In this document: positions 47,378 to 56,505 of the stretch, in pieces
How positions within the stretch are numbered: the stretch's first letter is position 1
Layout of the letters: every line of letters starts with the position of its first letter
Source of the DNA: an uncultured Pseudomonadota bacterium
GTDB lineage: Bacteria > Bdellovibrionota_C > UBA2361 > CALMIO01
Length of the DNA stretch: 64,000 nucleotides
NCBI GenBank assembly: GCA_937864035.1
Contig: CALMIO010000008.1
Span: 124,001 to 188,000 of the forward strand
Direction of reading: 5' to 3'
Translations under genes and position numbers: made by a program
Notes under the pieces: model-generated
What the model was told of the DNA's origin: nothing
Seen by the model: the letters and a program-made list of their open reading frames with translations, nothing else
Database searches by the model: none

Positions 47378-47478
47378 AGAAAAAAACTACTTAAGAAAAT
47401 CTTAAAACAAATAAAAGGAACCAAACAAGTAAATCTGCGTAAATTTAACGCAAAAACCAAAACTATAGTTAAGAGCGA

Positions 47479-47805
47479 TTATTTAAGCAGCGCTAAACGA
47501 TCTTGGATATCTTCAGGATTATTTTCATACCCACGCAAATTCTCTTGCAAGGTAATCGGATTAAGATCTAGATTGTTTGCTACCCAAGCAAAACTAAAAG
47601 GTTTATTGGGAGTCAATTTGCCAAAGATCCATTGACGAGCACTGCGGACAATATGGCGTTCGCAATGAGCAGTACCAAAAGCATCGCAAATAGCACGGGA
47701 GAGAACAGCTGCTAAAAGATTTCTCTCTGGTTTAACGGCAGCAGTTTCATCTGCTTCTTCAAAACCCTCGGAATAAAAATCATTAGCGCTAGAAGATTGA
47801 CTCAT
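47479..47805 (-). CDS. Small conserved hypothetical protein
   Basis: The 108 aa product has a disordered acidic N-terminus (about 1-25), then helices with NLLAAVLSRAICDAFG and ARQWIFGKLTPNKPFSFAWVANNLDLNPITLQENL. The last part (aromatic WIF, PFSF, then a helix-turn-like LDLNPxxL) matches a pattern I have seen in small proteins of many proteobacteria without known function. The shape would suit a small HTH adaptor. It is probably a single-gene transcript. Confidence 0.6.
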   Translation of the reverse strand: MSQSSSANDFYSEGFEEADETAAVKPERNLLAAVLSRAICDAFGTAHCERHIVRSARQWIFGKLTPNKPFSFAWVANNLDLNPITLQENLRGYENNPEDIQDRLALLK

Positions 47806-47988
47806 AAGATTTTAATAAAAAAGAAACAAAAGTATAACAAACTTTAAGTAACTTGAAGTTTTAGCCTTTTATCGAATAATTTTCAAGCAAATTACCAAAG
47901 AAAATCAAAAATTTTTGGCTAATGCTCCGTTCTAGTCATAAAAGATCAAGATCGTCAATATGCTATTTTTCTAGAAAATAAAATTAAC

Positions 47989-48981
47989 TTAAAAAGCCCT
48001 ATTTAAGCCATCTTTGATTGAAAATTTAGGTACAAAGCCTAGGCGCTGACGAGCCTTTTGTATGTTAAAATAATGATCGGTTGCCATCTCGGAAACTAAA
48101 AAACGGGTCAAAAGCGGTTCTCGCTTTAAAACTTTAGCGCCAATTTCAAATCCCGCGGCAAGAGCGTACGCCGCCCAATAAGGGAGAGAGCGATTAATGG
48201 CGGCGATGCCGTTGCGTTCTAAAACCTGATCTATCCACCACCATAACTTTACCGGATCACCCTGAGATATAAAAAAAACTTCTCCGTTAATTCCGGGCGC
48301 ATCAGATTGCAATGCTTCCATAGCTAAAAGATGCGCGGCAACGCAATCATCTATTAACGTCAAATCAACTAGGTTGTCTCCTCTACCAATTCGCATTAGT
48401 TTGCCGCGCTCCGCCTTCTCAATAACGGTTGGTGTCAGATTAGTGTCGCCCTTGCCCCAAATCAGATGCGGACGCAAAGCGACCGTTTTTAAAGAATTTC
48501 TTTTTTGTCCCTCAGCTAAAACCATCTTTTCAGCGATCGCTTTGGTTGCTGGATAATAAGCTTTGTAACTCTCAGGATAAGGATAACCTTCATCGACTCC
48601 GCGAAGATTTCTGCCATCTGCAATCACACTAGGCGAGCTCGTGAAAACCAAATTCTCAATTCCCGCTTGAAGGCAGAGATCAATAACTTTTTGAGTGCCA
48701 ACAACGTTTGTTTGAAAAAAACTCTGATAAGAACCCCACATCTCAACTTTAGCGGCGGTATGAAAAACTCCTAAAACGCCGACAAAATCATCGGGATTAA
48801 AGCTATCGCGAGCAAGGTCAATCGCGTAAACTTTGACCGCGCCAAGGCGCAAAAGCTCTTCATGCGACCTGCGAGCAATCGCGATTACCTCGCAACCTTT
48901 CTGAACAAGACTCGTAAGCAAAGCTTTGCCAACAAAACCACTTGCTCCGGTTATAATGTAAGTTCCTTTAGTAAGCGCCAT
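47989..48981 (-). CDS. NAD(P)-dependent dehydrogenase/epimerase, OleD / 3beta-HSD-like
   Basis: This extended SDR enzyme has the nucleotide motif TGASGFVGKAL and the catalytic YPATKAIAEK (YxxxK). The segments ALRPHLIWGKGDTNLTP, FFISQGDPVKLWWWIDQVL and the C-terminal sterol-dehydrogenase-like tail match the OleD branch, which reduces beta-ketoacids in long-chain olefin synthesis. The other Ole genes (oleA, B, C) are not in the window, so that pathway is not shown. The 330 aa length is normal. The AI-2E-type transporter gene lies 49 bp upstream on the same strand. Confidence 0.82.
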   Translation of the reverse strand: MALTKGTYIITGASGFVGKALLTSLVQKGCEVIAIARRSHEELLRLGAVKVYAIDLARDSFNPDDFVGVLGVFHTAAKVEMWGSYQSFFQTNVVGTQKVIDLCLQAGIENLVFTSSPSVIADGRNLRGVDEGYPYPESYKAYYPATKAIAEKMVLAEGQKRNSLKTVALRPHLIWGKGDTNLTPTVIEKAERGKLMRIGRGDNLVDLTLIDDCVAAHLLAMEALQSDAPGINGEVFFISQGDPVKLWWWIDQVLERNGIAAINRSLPYWAAYALAAGFEIGAKVLKREPLLTRFLVSEMATDHYFNIQKARQRLGFVPKFSIKDGLNRAF

Positions 48982-49030
48982 AATTCATAATATGCTTAAC
49001 TATTAACGCCTCATCAGAAGGAAAGAACAA

Positions 49031-50263
49031 TTAGCTACTCGAAAAAACATCCTCATCAAGTATTAAAACGCGCAAAATATAAACGGTAACCGGCGTTGCC
49101 AAAAGCAACCCCCAAAGTCCAAAAAATCTCTCGCCAATCGCTAGCACAGCAAGCACCATCACCGGATGAAGATGCATTATTTCACCTATGATATGAGGAT
49201 TAAGAATTGATGTTTCAATAAAATGAATAAGTAAGATCGCAAGAATCACCAAAGCCACCAAATTCCAACTGCCGCCCTGTTGGATAAGCGCCATCACCCC
49301 GATCGGAACGCTCGAGAAAACCACTCCTAAAATCGGAATAAAGCTGCAAACAAAAACTATCGCTGTTAAAAATACCGCGTTTTCAATACCTATCAGTAAC
49401 ATCGCCAAAAATGTTAAGGCGGAATTAACAACCGCTATCACCGCCTGTGCCCCAAAAGCTCGTCCCATTAACTGTCCAAACTTAATCAGCCCGGGAGCAA
49501 TCTCTTTGTAAATGTTTGCGACTCTGCTTGATTCAAGTTTTTTAATACCATGTTTAAGTCTTGGAATGTCAAAGGTGATAAAGAAACTCAAAAGCATCAC
49601 AAGCAGTAATTCAAAGGGTAAAGTAAACAGCCTTGGAATGGTACCAGCTATCTTTTGCCCAAGATGTTTCAAGCCTGAAACCAAAGACTCCTCGATTTCA
49701 TCCTGAATTCTTTTGGCAACTTCTCCATTGCGCCACTCATAATATAGTCTTTGTTTGTGATACTCTTCAAATTGAGGAGCGCCACCTTTAGGATTATCTT
49801 TAATATATTCATTTAAAGCAGTTTGATATCGCTCGTCAGCTTCGCCACCAAACGCGTCTTGAAAGAGCCACCCACCTACCCAAGAGTTTAGAAATGAGTC
49901 AATTGAAGCGCGCGGTCCACTCTCAGAAGCGGAGATTTTTTTAACTAAAGAATGTCCCTGCGCAATTAGTTTTGGCGCCAAATAATTTCCCGCTCCATAA
50001 ATGGTAAAACCAAGAACAATAAAACCAATAACAGTAATAGAACGTTCAACAAGGATGCGCGTTTTAGTTGGTGGCTTAATAAAATTTATTAGCCAGGTAA
50101 CAAAACCACGCATTAGGTAGGTAATTAAAAACGTAAGAAAGATAATATGGAAAAAACTCCGCAACACATAAAGGGCGCCGAGAAATATCCCCCAAATAAC
50201 TATCTTCTCCCAAACCACATATTTATATAAACGCCGTCTTTCAGACTTACTGTTTTGTTCCAT
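49031..50263 (-). CDS. AI-2E family (PerM/UPF0118) transporter
   Basis: A 410 aa polytopic inner-membrane protein with about seven or eight membrane segments: two near the N-terminus (25-75) and the rest after 210. The family signature region is GRAFGAQAVIAVVNSALTF, PILGVVFSSVPIGVMALIQ, and the conserved C-terminal ILNPHIIGEIMHLHPVMVLAVLAIGERFFGLWGLLLATPV. Members export small molecules or ions; the substrate is not predictable. A ~100-residue soluble insert after the second helix is long for the family. Confidence 0.9.
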   Translation of the reverse strand: MEQNSKSERRRLYKYVVWEKIVIWGIFLGALYVLRSFFHIIFLTFLITYLMRGFVTWLINFIKPPTKTRILVERSITVIGFIVLGFTIYGAGNYLAPKLIAQGHSLVKKISASESGPRASIDSFLNSWVGGWLFQDAFGGEADERYQTALNEYIKDNPKGGAPQFEEYHKQRLYYEWRNGEVAKRIQDEIEESLVSGLKHLGQKIAGTIPRLFTLPFELLLVMLLSFFITFDIPRLKHGIKKLESSRVANIYKEIAPGLIKFGQLMGRAFGAQAVIAVVNSALTFLAMLLIGIENAVFLTAIVFVCSFIPILGVVFSSVPIGVMALIQQGGSWNLVALVILAILLIHFIETSILNPHIIGEIMHLHPVMVLAVLAIGERFFGLWGLLLATPVTVYILRVLILDEDVFSSS

Positions 50264-50436
50264 ATCTAATCAGCTTAAAGGATGTTACTTAGAAATGCCA
50301 GATCTTGCTGAATCGATGAAGAGTAGACTAAAAGAATAGTTTTAAACAATAGTTCAGCCAAGCAATAATTCAGCCAATAAAAAGACGAATTGCGAACTAT
50401 CTTTTTAGATTATTAGTTGCAGTAATATCAGAGAGA

Positions 50437-51072
50437 CTAAGGATTGATCCCTAGCTCTCGCAAGGTGGCGCTATCGAGCGCACCGGTATTTGGCAAACCA
50501 CGTCCAGCTTGAAAAGCTCTAATAGCGTTATAGGTATCAAGGCCGTACTCTCCATCAACCTCAGTATCAATGCCACTGTTTCTAAGTGCCTGTTGAGCCG
50601 CCAATACCGTAGCACGCGACGTGTGTTTATGAGTCGCATATTTTTTGAAATAAGGAAGCTTTTCAGAATAACGATGTGCGTTTTCAGTTGTAGAGGATTT
50701 TTTCTTCGCAACTTTTTGGGGCGCCGGTATGTGTTTGGGCTCTATCATAGCGGCTTCGCCGCGATAATTCTCTCTCTTTTTTTGAATAATTGATGGATTT
50801 AATTTTGCACGAGAATCGTTGTTAATATCTTTAGTACTTTGTTTTACTAAAGATCGTTTTGAAGAGCTCTTTTCTTTTGCTGTTTTGCTTGGCAAAGAAG
50901 AATCAATCTTATCGGAGCAACCCTGTTGATGTTGATCGCAGTTATGATTACAACAACAGCAACAACAGCAGTTGCGAGAGAGCTCTTGTCCGGAATGACT
51001 ACCCAAAATAGAGCAAGCAGTTAGCGCACAGGTCAGAAGAAAAAGTCCAAGAATTTTCATTATGGTTTTCAT
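50437..51072 (-). CDS. Lipoprotein with polycysteine run and peptidoglycan-binding domain
   Basis: From ATG 51072 the signal peptide ends in the lipobox LTAC. Twelve to twenty residues later comes NCCCCCCCNHNC, an unbroken run of seven cysteines encoded by TGC/TGT codons. A Lys/Ser-rich linker follows. The C-terminal ~60 residues are a PG_binding_1 domain: AQQALRNSGIDTEVDGEYGLDTYNAIRAFQAGRGLPNTGALDSATLREL. It should tether the outer membrane or lipid anchor to peptidoglycan, with a cysteine cluster of unknown use (metal or disulfide). Confidence 0.78.
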   Translation of the reverse strand: MKTIMKILGLFLLTCALTACSILGSHSGQELSRNCCCCCCCNHNCDQHQQGCSDKIDSSLPSKTAKEKSSSKRSLVKQSTKDINNDSRAKLNPSIIQKKRENYRGEAAMIEPKHIPAPQKVAKKKSSTTENAHRYSEKLPYFKKYATHKHTSRATVLAAQQALRNSGIDTEVDGEYGLDTYNAIRAFQAGRGLPNTGALDSATLRELGINP

Positions 51073-51253
51073 ATATCTTGTATAGTTATGAATAATCAGG
51101 CACATTGGTTTCGTTAGCTAAATTTAGCTGATTTAATTTAATAAATCAAACGATGTTTGTTTGCATCTTAATTGATAGGTAATTCCTCAAAAATAAAAGC
51201 TCTTTTTAGTGGCGAATATAATTTTGACCAGAGCAGGAAAAAAACTTAATTAA

Positions 51254-53245
51254 ATGCTGGAACTAATATCTGAAATAAAATTCTCTCAAACTACGGCTCT
51301 TTTTACCTTCCTGTTGCCGTTTAGTTATTTCATCTTTCAAGGTAAGTACTGGTATCGCCCTGATGTTGTGAAAACGGCCAACTTCGCAATCGGTTTGTTT
51401 TCGGCTGTCTTCTGCTTGTTAATTTTTATAAAGATTTTTTTAGCGGCTGGCAAAGTAAGAGCATATGAAATTGAAAATTTAATCTTACACCTCGGCGCTC
51501 CTTTTTTGGCGATTCTCTTGGTCACACGTAGGCGAGATTTAGCTTCACAGTTAATGCGAGAGATGATCGCCGCTCAAACGACTGACAACGAAGAAGCAAA
51601 ACCTAAACCGCTAAATACCTCCGTAGAAAAATTAAGTTGGGCTGACCTAGTAATAGACGATAACGTTAAATGGGAACTGCAATCGGTTGTTGAGTTGTTA
51701 AAAGATCCAAAATCGGCAAAAAAATACGGTATTGGCGTGCCGAAAGGAATTCTACTAAGCGGTCCTCCCGGAACTGGCAAAACAACAATCGCCAAAGTTT
51801 TGGCTAGCCAATCAGGTTGTTCATTTTTTGCTTTAAAAACAAACGAGATTATCTCAAAATGGGTGGGTGAATCAGAAAAAAATCTCAGCGCCCTTTTTGA
51901 CGCCGCCGCTAAGCACCGCCCAGCAATAATTTTTATCGATGAAATTGACGCTGTTGCCAAAGCGCGTTCAAGCGATAATGCCGCGCACACTGATTCATTC
52001 GTCAATCATTTGTTGCAACTCATGGACGGTGTTGTCAAAAGCGAAGGAATTTACATAGTGGCGGCCACCAATCGCCCCGATCTGGTTGACGAAGCGCTAA
52101 AGCGTCCGGGCCGCTTAAATAAAACCATTGAAATTGGTCTACCCGATTTCAATCAACGAGTCTCGCTATTGCGGCTTGGTCTTGGAAAATTGAATTTAAA
52201 TAGCGACGTTGACATTGAAACCCTGGCTCAGACTCTAGACGGAGCATCACCAGCGCAGATCATAGAGCTTTGCAATCAAGCCGGACTGAACGCTTTTAAG
52301 CGAGAATCGGCGCTCGGGAAAAACGCTCGCAGTTACACAATCAGCTTAAGCGATCTAGAAGCAGCGTTAGCAGAATTGCAAAATTTTCTAAAAGAAGCTA
52401 GCACAACTTCTCGCAAAGGAGCGAACAGTAATAAATTCTCGCCAAGCTCGGTTAACGCCCAAGTCGAGCAAATCTCTTTCGATTCTTTAATCTTGCCAGC
52501 CGAGGTAAAAACGGAGTTAATTTCATTGATTAACATCTTAAAAGACGCCGAATCGGCTCGCGGCTACGGAATTGATCCTCCAAAAGGTATTTTACTGTAC
52601 GGACCTCCCGGTACCGGCAAAACCTCGATTGCCAAAGCGGTTGCTAATCAAGCTGGTCTCTCTTTTTTCGCTCTCAGAATAGACGAAGTTATTTCGCAAT
52701 GGGTAGGCGAATCAGAAAAAAATCTTACTGCCCTTTTTGCAGCCGCCGAGAAAAACGCACCAGCAGTAATATTTATAGACGAGATAGATTCAATCGCTAA
52801 AAATCGTGCGCAGGGCAATGCCCAACACGCTGACAACCTTCTTAATCATCTCCTACAGCTAATGGATGGTGTCATAAAAAAAGAAGGGATCTTTATTATC
52901 GGCGCTACTAACAGGCCAGAACTAGTTGATCCAGCCATGAAACGTGGTGGTAGGTTGGATAAAGGGATTTATATCGGACTTCCCGATCTGGCGGCGCGCC
53001 AAGATCTATTTAAACTTTACTTAGGCAAACTAAAGCTTGAAGGCTCTCTGAACTACGAAACTCTGGCGAAAATTACTGAAGGCGTTTCGCCGGCCGATAT
53101 CAAACAGATCTGCAATCAAGCGGGAGTAAATGCTTTTAAGCGAGAATCAAAAGAAGGAAATCAAAGAAGTTATGTAGTTAAAGGAGAGGATCTTAAACAG
53201 TCTCTTTCGGAATTTATTAACTTGCGCCGAGAACGTCAGGCTTAA
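51254..53245 (+). CDS. Membrane-anchored protein with two tandem AAA ATPase domains
   Basis: The 663 aa protein has two or three hydrophobic segments in residues 10-90, then two complete AAA domains. Domain 1: Walker A GPPGTGKT (170-177), Walker B IIFIDEID (about 225-232), sensor AATNRPD. Domain 2: the same motifs at about 450-457 and 505. Both keep GVSPADI/GASPAQI small-domain helices and share long stretches (FxALRxDEVISxWVGESEKNL), suggesting an internal duplication. No FtsH-type HExxH protease follows, so it is not FtsH; it resembles CDC48/p97-like unfoldases but with a bacterial membrane anchor. Substrates unknown. Confidence 0.88.
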   Translation: MLELISEIKFSQTTALFTFLLPFSYFIFQGKYWYRPDVVKTANFAIGLFSAVFCLLIFIKIFLAAGKVRAYEIENLILHLGAPFLAILLVTRRRDLASQLMREMIAAQTTDNEEAKPKPLNTSVEKLSWADLVIDDNVKWELQSVVELLKDPKSAKKYGIGVPKGILLSGPPGTGKTTIAKVLASQSGCSFFALKTNEIISKWVGESEKNLSALFDAAAKHRPAIIFIDEIDAVAKARSSDNAAHTDSFVNHLLQLMDGVVKSEGIYIVAATNRPDLVDEALKRPGRLNKTIEIGLPDFNQRVSLLRLGLGKLNLNSDVDIETLAQTLDGASPAQIIELCNQAGLNAFKRESALGKNARSYTISLSDLEAALAELQNFLKEASTTSRKGANSNKFSPSSVNAQVEQISFDSLILPAEVKTELISLINILKDAESARGYGIDPPKGILLYGPPGTGKTSIAKAVANQAGLSFFALRIDEVISQWVGESEKNLTALFAAAEKNAPAVIFIDEIDSIAKNRAQGNAQHADNLLNHLLQLMDGVIKKEGIFIIGATNRPELVDPAMKRGGRLDKGIYIGLPDLAARQDLFKLYLGKLKLEGSLNYETLAKITEGVSPADIKQICNQAGVNAFKRESKEGNQRSYVVKGEDLKQSLSEFINLRRERQA

Positions 53246-53248
53246 AGG

Positions 53249-53827
53249 TTAACAGAGATTTTTATAAGCTTTTTCCTGAGCGCAACTTGCTTTTCTCCCC
53301 ATAATTTTAGAAAAAATCCTCGGGAATTTGTGCTGGTTGCCAAATATTTTCAGTCTTTGATAAACATCTGCTCGCATACTGTGATAATCTCCCAAGAGAT
53401 CTTGTTCAGGTAAAGTGTTTGCTAGTCTCAATAATAATTTACAAAAATCAACCTTGGCTTTCCTTTTCTGCTCCTTTGATAATGAGTAGGCATTACCTCG
53501 CCATCTATTGATGAGATGATTAATAATGGCGATAGGACAGGTTGCTTGCGTCTGATGCTCCGATGAAAACTGGTTATAGGAATTAAGTATAATGTCCCTT
53601 AAAGGAAATTTCTTTGGCGACCCACCTATTGGTTTTAACCTAATTGTACAATCAAGAATCGGTTTTAAACTTTCAGCATTGAGTAATTTACCTATCTCTT
53701 GCAAGTTGCGTTGCAATATAGAGGTTGTGATTTTAGGCAAAACCACATTACCACCATTAGACTTTGGTTTAATTGGAGATTCTTGGGGATTAGCCGAAAA
53801 GTAAGCCTGCATATTGATAACGGTCAT
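53249..53827 (-). CDS. Hypothetical protein
   Basis: I do not recognise this 192 aa protein. The N-terminal ~35 residues are polar and Pro/Asn-rich, the rest is helical and basic (many Lys/Arg), with a few cysteines. It has no signal peptide or membrane segment. ATG 53827 is chosen over TTG 53845. It is convergent with the AAA gene, three bases apart. The long clean frame and low-GC codon use like its neighbours support a real gene, without functional evidence. Confidence 0.5.
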   Translation of the reverse strand: MTVINMQAYFSANPQESPIKPKSNGGNVVLPKITTSILQRNLQEIGKLLNAESLKPILDCTIRLKPIGGSPKKFPLRDIILNSYNQFSSEHQTQATCPIAIINHLINRWRGNAYSLSKEQKRKAKVDFCKLLLRLANTLPEQDLLGDYHSMRADVYQRLKIFGNQHKFPRIFSKIMGRKASCAQEKAYKNLC

Positions 53828-54054
53828 TTTAACAACCAAATGCAAAAGATCTATTATATCAATTTACTTATTCTAGTCAAATAAGGTGGCACAATTTATA
53901 TCGCGTTTGTTTTTTGGTCATCAAAGAAAAAATCAATCAAACTTTAGAGCAACAAAACCAGACTCTGTTTGTTGTAAAAGTTTACGTTATAATCTCTATT
54001 ACCGCTATGACTAAAGAAAAGGCTTTTTGTCGGTTTTTGCGTATTTTTTCAAAG

Positions 54055-55779
54055 CTACTGCGAGCGTAGATAGTCAACTTCTATTTGATAACCAACAGAG
54101 GGTTGCTGGCTTAATTTAAGCAGAGCAAGAAAACCGCTTTTAATTTCGACTGCCTTTTGTGTCAACAATGTTTTTCCCCGAAACAATTTTATTTGACTGA
54201 CACCACTTGCTAGCGGTACTGGCGCCGCCAACGGATCAAAAACCGATCGCCAACGAAGCTCTCCATTCTCTCCAGATACTTCAATTTTGACTCCTTCGAA
54301 TAAACGCACGCTCTGATCGTGGTTAATCGCCAACCCTGAATCAACCACCATTTCAGCAACCCCGTTTTTCGGGATATAAACATTACCATAAGTAATATCC
54401 GCCGACGCTAGATCGTCAATTTTAAATTTCAAGAGATAATCACCTGCCGGCAGTAAAGTTTGCTCAAAAGGAATTTGGCTCTTAAAAACAGATATCCCTT
54501 TTGAATCGACTAAAATAATCTCGCTAAAACGGCCGCTAAGCCAACTTGGCAAAACAACCTTAGCGGCGGAAGAGAGCGCAAACGTATTGACGCGATTTGG
54601 AACGATCGTTACTTCGCCAAAATCAACTTCGGCGCTTGACTCGCTTTGCCGCCAAAACAACCGATATTTGCCCGCAGGCATAATAACCCTCTCTAACAGG
54701 GAAAATTGAGCAACTTTTCGGTCATTTGTTAAATTCTTAAAACCCCAAGCGCGAGGAGGCTTTACCCAGCTTGGCGTTATAAGCTCGACCCCAGTAGCTA
54801 AATCGATATTTGTTGTTCGTCCGTTTTTTATCTCAAGCGGTTTGCCAAAAATAAGATCACTCTCCTGATTTTCATACTGTCTCCAAGCAAGCAGATATTT
54901 GCCAACTGGCAGGGTTACCACCTCAAGATCTTTAAAAACTCCAATTTCTTCTAATGTAATAAAATCAAGCAGTTTCCAATAGGCTGGCGCCGCCGCCCAT
55001 AAGGGGATTTTAATGGCAATTTGACCAGAACTCTTTAATGTAGAATCATCTTTAATTTGACTAGGCAACCTTGTTGCTATCTCATCGGGTAGCGGTGCCA
55101 AAGTGGCAATCGGCACAAATTGCTGATTGCGCTTTAAAGATCTCTTAACCGATCCACTAAGAGCTTCAGCAAACTCTTCGGAATTAACTACCGCGTCAAG
55201 CCGCCCTCGTCCAGCTTCTGCTAAACATGCAAGCTCCTTTTTTTCAGTCGCGGTTACGCCAAGCCCTATCACATCCAAAAAAAATTCATGCCCGCTATTT
55301 AAAAGATCTTTGGTAAGTTGACATGGATCTTTGCCGCATGTTTCTATGCCATCCGATAAAACAATTATACTTGCCTTTGTTTTTAGCTCTTTTAATCTCT
55401 TGGCCACATAAAGTATCGAAGCTCCTAGCGGCGTTTTCCCTTTTGGTTCAATTTCTGAGATTTTTTTTATGGCATATTCACGATCAATCAAGCCATACTC
55501 TATAACTTCTTCGATATCAGTGCAGTCGGAGCTTCGCCTGCTTCCAAAAACAACAACCCCCAAAGGAATACCTTCAGCGGAGTTTTTAATCAAATCATTA
55601 AGTAGCGACTGGGCGTTATTGATCTTGGTTTTATTGTCAAATTTCCCGAGCATTGATCGAGAAGCATCTAAAATAATAAAAATTCCTGGCAATTCTTGAG
55701 CTCGCGCAACGACCCTAAAAAATAATGACAAAGAAAACAACAATCCTAGAGATACAATAAATTTAATCTCTTTTCTCAT
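54055..55779 (-). CDS. Secreted von Willebrand factor A (VWA) domain protein with internal repeats
   Basis: The 574 aa product has a signal peptide (cleavage near ARA-QE, residue 27) and a VWA domain (about 32-215). The complete metal-ion adhesion site is D38-x-S40-x-S42, T116 in GKTPLG, and D143 in LSDGIET. The C-terminal half has three repeats of about 75 residues. Each starts with a GKYLLxWRQ-like strand (near 291, 366, 443), continues with FG or YG and ends in a short strand block. Likely a periplasmic or surface adhesion/scaffold protein. It is the last gene after ung. Confidence 0.85.
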   Translation of the reverse strand: MRKEIKFIVSLGLLFSLSLFFRVVARAQELPGIFIILDASRSMLGKFDNKTKINNAQSLLNDLIKNSAEGIPLGVVVFGSRRSSDCTDIEEVIEYGLIDREYAIKKISEIEPKGKTPLGASILYVAKRLKELKTKASIIVLSDGIETCGKDPCQLTKDLLNSGHEFFLDVIGLGVTATEKKELACLAEAGRGRLDAVVNSEEFAEALSGSVKRSLKRNQQFVPIATLAPLPDEIATRLPSQIKDDSTLKSSGQIAIKIPLWAAAPAYWKLLDFITLEEIGVFKDLEVVTLPVGKYLLAWRQYENQESDLIFGKPLEIKNGRTTNIDLATGVELITPSWVKPPRAWGFKNLTNDRKVAQFSLLERVIMPAGKYRLFWRQSESSAEVDFGEVTIVPNRVNTFALSSAAKVVLPSWLSGRFSEIILVDSKGISVFKSQIPFEQTLLPAGDYLLKFKIDDLASADITYGNVYIPKNGVAEMVVDSGLAINHDQSVRLFEGVKIEVSGENGELRWRSVFDPLAAPVPLASGVSQIKLFRGKTLLTQKAVEIKSGFLALLKLSQQPSVGYQIEVDYLRSQ

Positions 55780-55788
55780 AAAGTCAAT

Positions 55789-56505
55789 CTAAAGAGTCCA
55801 ATCAATCGGCTCCAATCCTTGTGACACCAACCAATCATTTGCTTTTGAAAAATGTCTGCAACCCAAAAAACCACGATGTGCTGAAAGTGGCGATGGATGC
55901 GGCGCTTCCAAAACAAGATGTTTCTGGCGATCGATAAAAGCCCCCTTTTTTTGAGCGTATGCTCCCCAGAGCATAAAAACTAAGTGGTCTTTTTTGTCGT
56001 TTAACTCTGCTATTACTTTATCAGTAAATCGCTCCCAACCAATGCCAGAATGAGATCCTGCTCTACCATCCTCAACTGTCAATACTGCATTTAGTAAAAA
56101 AACCCCACGCTCCGCCCATTTTTTGAGCGATCCATTATTCGGTTTTCGGATGCCAAGATCGCCGCTCAGTTCACGAAAAATATTTTCAAGAGATGGTGGC
56201 AAGGGCACTCCAGGTTTAACCGAAAAACATAACCCTTCAGCTTGTCCGCGCCCATGATAAGGATCTTGTCCCAAAATCACCACTCGAATCCGCTCAAAAG
56301 GAGTTTCCGCAAAAGCCGCAAAAATCTCATTCTTAGGGGGATAAATTGTCGTTCCCGCCTTCTGGCGTTCCCTAAGAAAAGTTAAAATGCTTTGAAAATA
56401 CTTCTGTTTTTTCTCGCCTCCAAGGATATCGCTCCAAGAGATAAAATTTTGACTGACTGCAGATTCGCCCGCACTTAAAATACTATCAGAGATTAAAGTA
56501 TTCAT
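55789..56505 (-). CDS. ung: Uracil-DNA glycosylase, family 1
   Basis: Ung removes uracil from DNA. The water-activating motif GQDPYHGRGQAEGLCFSV is complete. LLNAVLTVEDGRAGSH, MLWGAYAQKK and the leucine-loop HPSPLSAHRGFLGCRHF (catalytic His) are also present. The 238 aa length is typical. Its ATG overlaps the rsgA stop by four bases (ATGA), so it is co-translated with rsgA. Confidence 0.97.
   Translation of the reverse strand: MNTLISDSILSAGESAVSQNFISWSDILGGEKKQKYFQSILTFLRERQKAGTTIYPPKNEIFAAFAETPFERIRVVILGQDPYHGRGQAEGLCFSVKPGVPLPPSLENIFRELSGDLGIRKPNNGSLKKWAERGVFLLNAVLTVEDGRAGSHSGIGWERFTDKVIAELNDKKDHLVFMLWGAYAQKKGAFIDRQKHLVLEAPHPSPLSAHRGFLGCRHFSKANDWLVSQGLEPIDWTL

Noticed and set aside
51254..53245. 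FtsH protease
   Set aside because: There is an N-terminal anchor and AAA domain, but no zinc-metalloprotease HExxH and a second AAA domain instead.
54007..54069. A 20-codon ORF after a TATAAT-like box
   Set aside because: Too short and overlaps the end of the VWA gene; no supporting ribosome site.
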